NCBI GenBank assembly: GCA_025449475.1
Contig: JANWJM010000008.1
Location: forward strand, 1 to 5,773
Source of the DNA: Thermoactinomycetaceae bacterium
GTDB taxonomy: Bacteria > Bacillota > Bacilli > Thermoactinomycetales > Thermoactinomycetaceae
Direction of reading: 5' to 3'
Length of the DNA: 5,773 bases
Positions 1 to 5,443 of the stretch are shown here, in pieces. The notes beneath the pieces were generated by a model. It did no database searches, was not told the DNA's origin, and worked only from the letters and a program-made list of their open reading frames with translations. Each line of letters begins with the position of its first letter. Positions within the stretch are counted from its first letter, which is position 1. Both the position numbers and the translations under genes were made by a program.

Positions 1-59
1 TATTGATTGGCGTATATTTACTTTATATAGTGAGAAAGGAAAAAAGGAAAAGTATGATA

Positions 60-118
60 CAGTGAAACATCCATCAGTGGGGATTTCTCTTTCATCCCTA
101 CTGATGGAAGCTTCACTG
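60..118 (-). terminator. Large hairpin downstream of fdhD, probable operon end
   Basis: A long imperfect inverted repeat starts 17 bases beyond the fdhD stop codon. The outer arms CAGTGAA (60-66) and TTCACTG (112-118) pair perfectly. After a short mismatched section the arms TCCATCAGT (70-78) and ACTGATGGA (100-108) pair, followed by a G-T position and GGGAT (80-84) with ATCCC (94-98) around a 9-base loop. On the minus strand the sequence after the stem becomes T-rich, but only about 8 bases past it (around positions 38-52), so it is not a textbook intrinsic terminator. It may end the operon transcript or protect its 3' end. It could also be a copy of an interspersed hairpin repeat. Confidence 0.55.
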
Positions 119-134
119 CATCGCCTTACACTAT

Positions 135-923
135 TTACATTATACGGTCCGCATGCGTATACACATTTAAGGACTGGTTTCGGATAAACCCTATGGTTGT
201 AATACCTAATTGTTCGGCCAATTGGAGGGCCAGTTCTGTTGGTGCTGACTTGGAGAGGACAATTTCACATCCAACTTTTGCGACTTTTAACAGAATTTCA
301 GAAGAGATTCTTCCACTAAACACAATTACTTTATCCTGAACACTAAGATTATTTTTTAAGCAGTATCCATAAATTTTATCCAATGCGTTATGTCTGCCAA
401 TATCCATTCGATTTAAAATCATTCCATTTAAATTGCATAGTGCGGCATTATGCACCCCACCCGTTTGTTGAAAGATTGTAGCTGAATTCTGCATTTCTTC
501 CATTAATTTAAATACGTCTTCAATCGATATTCTCACTCGTATTCCATCAATCCTTTTGGCGGTTAGAGCATCATTGACAAAAACAAACCCCTGTCTGCTC
601 ATCCCACAGCAAGACGTCACATATCGTTTACTTTGGAAGTTTTGAAAGTATGGATTGAGTTTTTTCGTTTTCACATGAACAAAGCCTTCTTTTTCTTGTA
701 CCCATAAATCCTGAATATCCTCATATTGGCTAATCACACCTTCTGACGCTAAAAACCCAACAACCATATCTTCTATATACTCTGGCGTACATACCATTGT
801 CATTAGCTCATGACCATTTAATTTAATCGTGACTGGATATTCCGTCACAATTCGATCCTCTGTCGTTTGGGCACTCCCATTTTCATAACGAAGAGTTTCC
901 CGTGTTATATCTATCGGCTGCAC
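135..923 (-). CDS. fdhD: Formate dehydrogenase accessory sulfurtransferase FdhD
   Basis: FdhD is a cytoplasmic protein that takes sulfur from a cysteine desulfurase and transfers it to the Mo-bisMGD cofactor of formate dehydrogenases, without which they are inactive. The 262 residues match the usual family length. Hallmarks seen are the active-site cysteine loop TSCCGMSRQ (Cys105, Cys106), GGVHNAALC (155-163), DIGRHNALDK (174-183), SGRISSE (203-209), SAPTE (226-230) and the C-terminal GFIRNQSLNVY followed by RI. The loop has two adjacent cysteines where the E. coli protein has CxxC; I recall the same form from Bacillus FdhD. The start is GTG, chosen because AAAGGAGA lies 8 bases upstream; the CAT at 923-925 is out of frame. 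It is the last gene of the formate dehydrogenase cluster and is preceded by a structured 124-base gap, so it may be controlled separately. Its presence beside fdhF makes the assignment very secure. Confidence 0.97.
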   Translation of the reverse strand: MQPIDITRETLRYENGSAQTTEDRIVTEYPVTIKLNGHELMTMVCTPEYIEDMVVGFLASEGVISQYEDIQDLWVQEKEGFVHVKTKKLNPYFQNFQSKRYVTSCCGMSRQGFVFVNDALTAKRIDGIRVRISIEDVFKLMEEMQNSATIFQQTGGVHNAALCNLNGMILNRMDIGRHNALDKIYGYCLKNNLSVQDKVIVFSGRISSEILLKVAKVGCEIVLSKSAPTELALQLAEQLGITTIGFIRNQSLNVYTHADRIM

Positions 924-930
924 ATCGATC

Positions 931-938
931 TCTCCTTT
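931..938 (-). promoter_or_regulatory. Ribosome binding site deciding the fdhD GTG start
   Basis: On the minus strand this reads AAAGGAGA, 7 bases before the GTG at 921-923. No in-frame ATG with a comparable site exists nearby, so GTG is the likely start. The site lies outside the paired region of the leader structure at 953-1043. Confidence 0.8.
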
Positions 939-952
939 AATGTGAGAAAGTG

Positions 953-1043
953 AAAATGAAGGGGTGTCTAATCAGAAATCAATCAACTGAGTCACATTCA
1001 TTCCCTGACTCCCACTACCTGATGACTTTCATCCCTTCATTTT
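953..1043 (-). promoter_or_regulatory. Candidate structured RNA leader of fdhD
   Basis: The gap between the small CxxC gene and fdhD can fold as one extended element in the minus-strand transcript. Three helices are seen. P1 pairs 953-963 with 1033-1043, 11 perfect base pairs. P2 pairs 966-968 with 1024-1026 and 971-975 with 1019-1023, 8 base pairs with a two-base bulge. P3 pairs GAGTCA with TGACTC (989-994 with 1006-1011) around an 11-base loop. No run of U follows directly, so it is not an obvious terminator. It could be a processing site, an attenuator or a ligand-sensing leader. I do not recognise it as a known riboswitch class. A minimal reading frame, ATG AAG GGA TGA, with an upstream AAAGG lies in the 5' arm (1029-1040). 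The folding is inferred by eye only. Confidence 0.4.
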
Positions 1044-1047
1044 TCCT

Positions 1048-1185
1048 TTATTCTTCTGGATCAAAAGAATCATGTTTACGGTCATTTTGACAATTTTCAC
1101 ACACATGTAGAAATTGAGTCTGCTTCATTTCCATTCCGATTTCTTCCATTTCTTCTACTGACCCGCACACTTCACATCGTTTCAT
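1048..1185 (-). CDS. 45-residue protein with two CxxC pairs (zinc-ribbon-like)
   Basis: This is a very short gene. It begins MKRCEVCGSVEEMEE and ends in an acidic tail. Two pairs of cysteines, CEVC (4-7) and CENC (29-32), sit 21 residues apart, the arrangement expected of a zinc ribbon or rubredoxin-like knuckle that holds one metal ion. His27 is next to the second pair. There is no signal peptide or membrane segment, so it should be cytoplasmic. An AAGGGGTG site lies 3 bases before the ATG, and the start is 25 bases after the stop of the HMA-like gene, so the two are probably co-transcribed. Its role is unknown. A part in metal or sulfur handling for the formate dehydrogenase is only suggested by position. 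The open frame, the ribosome binding site and the paired cysteines together support a real gene. Confidence 0.8.
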   Translation of the reverse strand: MKRCEVCGSVEEMEEIGMEMKQTQFLHVCENCQNDRKHDSFDPEE

Positions 1186-1210
1186 GTCCACCCCTTCTTT
1201 CTAGTGAAAA

Positions 1211-1423
1211 TTACTTTCCTGAAATGTCAAAACCAGAATCGATGACGGCTTGTTCAAAATCATGAAAAGAAGCAGCTGTTTCATCATATTGGATCGTCGC
1301 TTCTCCTGTATTCAAACTCAACGTGACATCCCGAATTCCCCATACCTCATTTAATACCTTGATTGCCTTATTGACGTCTTGTCTTGTTTGCATTCCTTCA
1401 ATCTTTATCTTTCCTGTCTGCAA
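1211..1423 (-). CDS. Cysteine-free HMA-fold small protein
   Basis: A 70-residue protein that fits the ferredoxin-like HMA (heavy-metal-associated) fold: strand KIKIEGM, helix around 17-27, strand DVTLSLNTGEATIQYD and a second helix before the closing GFDIS. In canonical HMA proteins the GMTCxxC loop binds copper or another soft metal. Here the matching stretch is GMQTRQD (10-16), with Thr13 and Asp16 where the cysteines should be, and the protein contains no cysteine at all. It therefore should not be an ordinary copper chaperone. The start is TTG, supported by AAAGGGGGAG upstream. It begins 18 bases after the DUF1641 stop, which places it in the same operon. It may be an assembly or interaction module for the formate dehydrogenase; that is inference from position. 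Confidence 0.85.
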   Translation of the reverse strand: MQTGKIKIEGMQTRQDVNKAIKVLNEVWGIRDVTLSLNTGEATIQYDETAASFHDFEQAVIDSGFDISGK

Positions 1424-1430
1424 AAAAACT

Positions 1431-1440
1431 CTCCCCCTTT
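1431..1440 (-). promoter_or_regulatory. Ribosome binding site deciding the TTG start of the HMA-like gene
   Basis: On the minus strand this reads AAAGGGGGAG, 7 bases before the TTG at 1421-1423. There is no upstream in-frame ATG in the 18-base gap, so TTG is the best start. Confidence 0.7.
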
Positions 1441-1441
1441 C

Positions 1442-1939
1442 CTAGTGAAGCGTTTTCCCCTCATTATTAAACACTTCTCCCATTCCTTGAAGAAATTCTA
1501 ACGCTGTTGATAATGAAGCTTTGACGTCAGGGTCGCGCAAGCTTTTACTCATCTTCCATAAACTCTGATGTTCTTGTTGCTGATTATTTTCTGAAGTACG
1601 TTCCAATCCCTGACCAAGCCCTTGTAAAATTAATTGCAACTGTTCAGGTTTGACAGTACCAAGGAATTTAATCGCATTAAATGCATTTTTAATTGTGTTA
1701 TGCATGGCAGGTTGATTGATTTGCTTAAGTGCAATCGTTGCAACGTCAACCCGTTGTTCCAACAACCCTTGAACAGCTTGCAATACACCAAGATCTTGAA
1801 GGTTTTTCAAAATATCCAGGCTAGTTACAATCGCATCTCGATTCTCTCCGATCGCCTTCATAATATCTGAGATCGCCTGAAGTTGGAGTTCTTCCTCTGT
1901 TGGAACACTTTTATTAATTTGCCGAATCGCTTTCGCCAT
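1442..1939 (-). CDS. DUF1641 protein, ForE-type partner subunit of formate dehydrogenase
   Basis: This 165-residue protein belongs to the DUF1641 family (B. subtilis YrhD and YjgD, renamed ForE). In B. subtilis these proteins form a complex with the catalytic ForC subunit and are required for passing electrons from formate to menaquinone. The sequence is mostly helical and soluble. Visible family features are the leucine-rich stretch DILKNLQDLGVLQAVQGLLE, a central PAMHNTIKNA, and the C-terminal SKSLRDPDVKASL followed by ALEFLQGMGEV. No transmembrane segment or cysteine is seen. The ATG lies inside the end of fdhF, overlapping it by 26 bases, with AAAGGAGG at 1946-1953 placed 6 bases upstream. 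This suggests translational coupling and equal production of the two subunits. The family call is firm; the quinone role is by analogy. Confidence 0.93.
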   Translation of the reverse strand: MAKAIRQINKSVPTEEELQLQAISDIMKAIGENRDAIVTSLDILKNLQDLGVLQAVQGLLEQRVDVATIALKQINQPAMHNTIKNAFNAIKFLGTVKPEQLQLILQGLGQGLERTSENNQQQEHQSLWKMSKSLRDPDVKASLSTALEFLQGMGEVFNNEGKTLH

Positions 1940-4895
1940 AGTAATCCTCCTTTACCTCAAATAGATCTTGAATCGGTGTGAAATCAGAACGCTTCCATTT
2001 TTCCTCTACTTTAACACTTATTTGAGGTACTCGATTACCGAAGCGATGATTAACCTTAGGCAATGGTGGTTCTCCTGTAGGTTCAAGGACTTCCATTTTG
2101 ACCCCCATTTCCTTGTAGTTCGGCGTATGGGTGATGGTGTCATGGTAAGAGCTTGTTAAACGGTTAACCGCTTCATGGTCTTCACTTGAATTCATCGTTA
2201 AATAAAGTTCATTTCCTATTACTCGATCCGTTACCATGACACGGACCTTTACTTCTCCATATGGTGACGTTAATCGGACTAATGCTCCATCTTCCAGTCC
2301 TCGTTCTTTCGCAAGCTCTTCGGAAATATCGAGCCATGGATGCGGAACTTTATGGGTAAGTCCTTCTGAACGATACGTTAAATTACCTTCATGGAAATGT
2401 TCCAGGATTCGTCCGTTATTCAAATGTAAATCAAATTCTTCACCAGCTTCGTATGGTGGTGTCCAATCAACCGAATAAAGTCTTGCTTTACCATCTGGAA
2501 AGGCAAACTTCTCTTCATATAAGAGCGGCGTGTCTGTTCCATCTTTTTGAACAGGCCACACTTGACTATCCCATCCTTCCAAACGATCGTAAGAAACCCC
2601 TGCAAAAATCGTTGCAAGTGAGGCGGCTTCATCCATAATTTCACTTGGATGTTGGTAATTCCAGTTCGCACCTAGACGATTCGCTAGTTCTTGAAAAATT
2701 TGCCAATCCGGTTTACAATCACCAAGCGGCTCAAATACTTTATGGAACCGTTGAATTCTTCTTTCCGTGTTAGTGAAGGTTCCATCTTTCTCAAGACTTG
2801 GAGCCGCTGGCAAGATGACATCCGCAAATTGGGCCGTCTTTGAGAAAAAGACTTCTTGTACGACAAAGAACTCAAGCTTATCAAAAGCGGCATGAACATG
2901 GTTAGAGTTTGAATCAACGATCCCCATATCCTCACCGAATAGGTACATCGCTTTGATTTTTCCATCATGGATACCTTCGACCATTTGATGGTTATTCATG
3001 CCAGGCTCTACCGATAGTGAAACACCCCATGCCTTTTCGTAACGTTCTCTAACTTGTTGATCTTGAACAGGTTCATAGCCCGGGAACCAAGCAGGCATAG
3101 TCCCGTAATCACAAGCACCTTGTACATTATTATGTCCCCTTAATGGATAAGCACCTGTACCTGGTCGACCATAATTGCCTGTGACTAATAACAGATTTGA
3201 AATGGCTGTACTATTGTCAGATCCACCTATATGTTGGGTGATCCCCATAGCCCATAGCACACATGCCGATTTCGCCTCATGAATCATTTCTGCTGTTCGA
3301 ATTAATTCGTCCTTCGTTAATCCCGTAATTTCCTCTGCATATTCCAATGTGAATTTTTCCAATGACTGTTTATAGGCTTCCACATCGTTTACACGATTTT
3401 GTAAAAACTCTTTATCTTCCCAGCCTTGGTCCAGGATATACTTTGTAACGGCTGATAACCAGACAAGATCTGTACTAGGCTTAGGATGTAAATAAAGATC
3501 AGCACGTTCTGCCAACTCATGTTTTCTTATTTCAGCAACAATTAATTTTTGTCCATAAAGCTTATGTGACCGTTTAATACGGGTAGCTAATACCGGATGT
3601 GATTCCGCAGGGTTTGCCCCCACAATGATAATTAATTCGGACTTTTCGATATCCTTCATCGTTCCTGAATCTCCGCCATACCCAACCGTTCGCATAAGAC
3701 CGGTTGTCGCAGGTGACTGACAATAACGCGAACAGTTATCGACATTATTTGAACCCATCACCGCTCTGGAAAACTTTTGAAATACAAAATTTTCTTCGTT
3801 TGAACATTTAGACGAAGCAATATATGCTAATGAATCTGGACCGTTTTTTTCTTTCATATCCTTAAACTTTGAAGCAATCAGATCGAGAGCCTCATCCCAA
3901 GTCGCTTCAATAAATTCTTCCCCTTTTCGGATCAGCGGTTTTGTGATGCGTTCTTCGCTGTTTATGAAGTCCCAACCCCATTTCCCTTTTACACAAGTAG
4001 AAATTCCGTTAACCGGTGCTTCAGCTTGAGGTTCAATTTTTAAAATATGACGATCCTTTGTCCAGACTTCGAAGCTACACCCAACCCCACAATACGTACA
4101 AACGGTTTTGGTTTTCTTAATCCGGGATTTTCTCATCGATGCCTCGACTTCGGATATCGCAAAAATTTCTCGATAACCTGGCTCCACTTCTTTTGTCAAA
4201 TCAATCATAGGTTCTAAAACTTTAGGTGGAATATTTGTTAAATAGCCTGCTTCTCCAAGCATCGACTTTTCCATTAAGGCATTACATGGACAAACCGTTA
4301 CACAGTGACCACATGATACACATGAAGACTGATCAATCGGTACATCGTCATCCCAAATGACACGTGGAACTTCTCGCGTCCAATCAATCCGGAGCGTTTC
4401 ATTTACCTGAAGATCTTGGCACGCTTCTACGCATCTTCCACACAATATACATTGGTCTGGTTCATACCGGTAAAACGGATGTGATGTGTCTGGTGGGTAT
4501 GGTTTCGGTGTAAAATCATATGCTTGATGTTCAAGTTCCATATGTTCGACCGTATTATGTACGACACAATTTCCATTATTGTTATCACATACTGTGCAAT
4601 AAAGTTCATGGTTTTTAAGAATTCTAGACATGGCTTCATATTGTGCATCTTGGATCGGCTTAGAAAGGGTATCCACCTTCATCCCTGGTTCAGCCTTCGT
4701 TGTACAAGCCCTTACCAGTTGTCCATTCACGTTGACGAAGCATGTATCACAAGTTTGAATCGAACCTAAATTAGGATGATAACAAACACTCGGAACAAAA
4801 TAATCTTGGGTTTGTGCGACATCTAAAATCGTTTGACCCGGCTCAACTCTATACTCCTTTCCGTTCATTTGTATGGAAAATGTAGATTCTTGCAT
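1914..4895 (-). CDS. fdhF: Formate dehydrogenase catalytic (alpha) subunit, ForC type (YjgC/YrhE family)
   Basis: A 993-residue cytoplasmic Mo-bisMGD oxidoreductase that oxidises formate to CO2. Domains in order: an N-terminal [2Fe-2S] ferredoxin domain (Cys38, 49, 52, 64); a His-Cys [4Fe-4S] segment (His96, Cys100, 103, 110); two [4Fe-4S] ferredoxin motifs (Cys149, 152, 155, 159 and Cys192, 195, 198, 202); the [4Fe-4S] site of the molybdopterin domain (Cys266, 269, 273, 301); the molybdopterin domain; and the dinucleotide-binding C-terminal domain (about 823-935) with a further tail of about 58 residues. The catalytic motif is CSRYCQSPA: Cys392 takes the place of selenocysteine and Gln393 replaces the usual active-site His. 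Arg586 in PLRGHNNVQGACD matches the conserved active-site Arg. The His-to-Gln change is the known mark of the B. subtilis ForC enzymes. GAGGAGGT lies 5 bases before the ATG. No signal peptide or twin-arginine motif is seen. It is the first gene of the cluster; the older name fdhA is also used for such genes. Confidence 0.96.
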   Translation of the reverse strand: MQESTFSIQMNGKEYRVEPGQTILDVAQTQDYFVPSVCYHPNLGSIQTCDTCFVNVNGQLVRACTTKAEPGMKVDTLSKPIQDAQYEAMSRILKNHELYCTVCDNNNGNCVVHNTVEHMELEHQAYDFTPKPYPPDTSHPFYRYEPDQCILCGRCVEACQDLQVNETLRIDWTREVPRVIWDDDVPIDQSSCVSCGHCVTVCPCNALMEKSMLGEAGYLTNIPPKVLEPMIDLTKEVEPGYREIFAISEVEASMRKSRIKKTKTVCTYCGVGCSFEVWTKDRHILKIEPQAEAPVNGISTCVKGKWGWDFINSEERITKPLIRKGEEFIEATWDEALDLIASKFKDMKEKNGPDSLAYIASSKCSNEENFVFQKFSRAVMGSNNVDNCSRYCQSPATTGLMRTVGYGGDSGTMKDIEKSELIIIVGANPAESHPVLATRIKRSHKLYGQKLIVAEIRKHELAERADLYLHPKPSTDLVWLSAVTKYILDQGWEDKEFLQNRVNDVEAYKQSLEKFTLEYAEEITGLTKDELIRTAEMIHEAKSACVLWAMGITQHIGGSDNSTAISNLLLVTGNYGRPGTGAYPLRGHNNVQGACDYGTMPAWFPGYEPVQDQQVRERYEKAWGVSLSVEPGMNNHQMVEGIHDGKIKAMYLFGEDMGIVDSNSNHVHAAFDKLEFFVVQEVFFSKTAQFADVILPAAPSLEKDGTFTNTERRIQRFHKVFEPLGDCKPDWQIFQELANRLGANWNYQHPSEIMDEAASLATIFAGVSYDRLEGWDSQVWPVQKDGTDTPLLYEEKFAFPDGKARLYSVDWTPPYEAGEEFDLHLNNGRILEHFHEGNLTYRSEGLTHKVPHPWLDISEELAKERGLEDGALVRLTSPYGEVKVRVMVTDRVIGNELYLTMNSSEDHEAVNRLTSSYHDTITHTPNYKEMGVKMEVLEPTGEPPLPKVNHRFGNRVPQISVKVEEKWKRSDFTPIQDLFEVKEDYYGESDSAN

Positions 4896-5022
4896 TTTCT
4901 ACCTCCTCATGATCCATCTTACTTTGGCTTTTCTCATCCTGATTCTTAGCAGCTCTTTCTGCCATTCTCTCAGTTGATGAACACTTATCTGCCTTTTCTA
5001 ATACAACGTTATTTTGCTTATG

Positions 5023-5047
5023 CAAGCTTGTAATCATGCATAGATTA
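5023..5047. promoter_or_regulatory. Inverted repeats in the divergent gap, candidate operator
   Basis: Two adjacent symmetric elements lie between fdhF and the divergent winged-helix gene: the 8-base palindrome CAAGCTTG (5023-5030), directly followed by TAATC, 7 bases, GATTA (5031-5035 and 5043-5047). ATGCAT sits at the centre of the second. The spacing suits a dimeric DNA-binding protein, possibly the product of the neighbouring gene. No known operator consensus is recognised. In AT-rich intergenic DNA such short symmetry can arise by chance. Confidence 0.25.
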
Positions 5048-5091
5048 TGGAAAAGTTGGATAATATTTTTCATATGAGTGTTACTTGTTTG

Positions 5092-5119
5092 TTTATAAAA
5101 TGAGGATGAAAGAAGTGAA
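5092..5119 (-). promoter_or_regulatory. Possible sigma-A promoter of the formate dehydrogenase operon
   Basis: Read on the minus strand, TTCACT (plus 5114-5119; 4 of 6 matches to TTGACA) is followed after 16 bases by TATAAA (plus 5092-5097; 5 of 6 matches to TATAAT). It would give a leader of roughly 190 bases before fdhF that contains the inverted repeats at 5023-5047. It overlaps the ribosome binding site of the divergent gene, so expression of the two could interfere. This is a by-eye match only. Confidence 0.25.
5109..5117 (+). promoter_or_regulatory. Weak ribosome binding site for the divergent TTG-start gene
   Basis: AAAGAAGTG is a weakened version of AAAGGAGGTG and lies 6 bases before the TTG at 5124. 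The codon just before that TTG is an in-frame TGA, so no longer protein is possible in this frame. Confidence 0.5.
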
Positions 5120-5123
5120 TTGA

Positions 5124-5342
5124 TTGGATAAAGAAACAGTATTTCAACGGGTCCAAAGTGCAATTATATCTGCCACAAAAGAACCTAAATATGTAACTGT
5201 GTCTTCTGTTAAGCTTGCGGATTTACTTGGAACCACCCCGACTGAAATCGAGCAGTACATACAGGAGCTTGTTCAGGAAGGTCGACTTAAAAAAGAAACC
5301 CTGTCAGAACCCCCTCAATTTGATATTTATAAGTTGCCATAG
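5124..5342 (+). CDS. Small predicted winged-helix DNA-binding protein
   Basis: A 72-residue protein transcribed away from the formate dehydrogenase cluster. After a first helix (about 4-17), the segment VSSVKLADLLGTTPTEIEQY followed by IQELVQEGRL (27-55) has the helix-turn-helix pattern of small winged-helix proteins, with TPTEIEQYIQEL as the likely recognition helix and the C-terminal PPQFDIYKL as the likely wing strand. There are no cysteines, and no membrane segment or ligand domain. The start is TTG, forced by the in-frame TGA immediately before it. The gene ends just before a strong terminator, so it is probably a single-gene transcript. Its place beside the divergent fdhF promoter region makes a local regulator possible, but nothing in the sequence proves it. 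The exact family is not recognised. Confidence 0.75.
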   Translation: MDKETVFQRVQSAIISATKEPKYVTVSSVKLADLLGTTPTEIEQYIQELVQEGRLKKETLSEPPQFDIYKLP

Positions 5343-5351
5343 GAACAGAAA

Positions 5352-5386
5352 AATCCCATTCCAATCGTGAAATGGGATTCTTTTTT
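5352..5386 (+). terminator. Intrinsic terminator after the winged-helix gene
   Basis: AATCCCATT (5352-5360) pairs perfectly with AATGGGATT (5371-5379) around a 10-base loop and is followed by C and six T, then ATTTTC. This is a standard rho-independent terminator 9 bases after the stop codon. On the minus strand the stem is followed only by TTTCTGTT, so it could also work weakly for the DUF4256 gene coming from the right. Confidence 0.92.
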
Positions 5387-5443
5387 ATTTTCTTAAATTC
5401 TTACGGATACTCTTTCTTAAATATGGTGCCAGGTACTTCAAAT

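Noticed and set aside
3..29. Possible plus-strand promoter, TTGATT followed by TATATA
   Set aside because: The spacer is only 15 bases, the -35 match is partial and no plus-strand gene follows.
953..1043. Moco (molybdenum cofactor) riboswitch upstream of fdhD
   Set aside because: The context is tempting, but I cannot match the conserved Moco motif core, and the element is shorter than that class usually is.
1634..1870. Plus-strand open frame opposite the DUF1641 gene
   Set aside because: It is antisense to a firmly identified gene, has no recognisable domain and no ribosome binding site that I could see.
2236..2671. Several 60 to 83 codon frames on both strands within fdhF
   Set aside because: They are out-of-frame or antisense shadows of a continuous, domain-complete coding sequence.
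4427..4769. Open frames on both strands over the fdhF ferredoxin region
   Set aside because: The fdhF frame here carries all expected Fe-S cysteines in order, so these alternatives are shadows.
5094..5099. TATAAA as a -10 box for the plus-strand winged-helix gene
   Set aside because: No acceptable -35 hexamer is found 16 to 18 bases upstream, so no promoter is claimed for that gene.
4849..5163. Minus-strand open frame of up to 104 codons covering the gap upstream of fdhF and its first bases
   Set aside because: No start in it has a ribosome binding site, it overlaps the fdhF start by 47 bases in another frame and also the divergent gene, and part of it translates the fdhF Shine-Dalgarno site. 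The lysine- and glutamate-rich middle (VLEKADKC...MAERAAKNQDEK) looks mildly protein-like, so a decayed small gene cannot be fully excluded.
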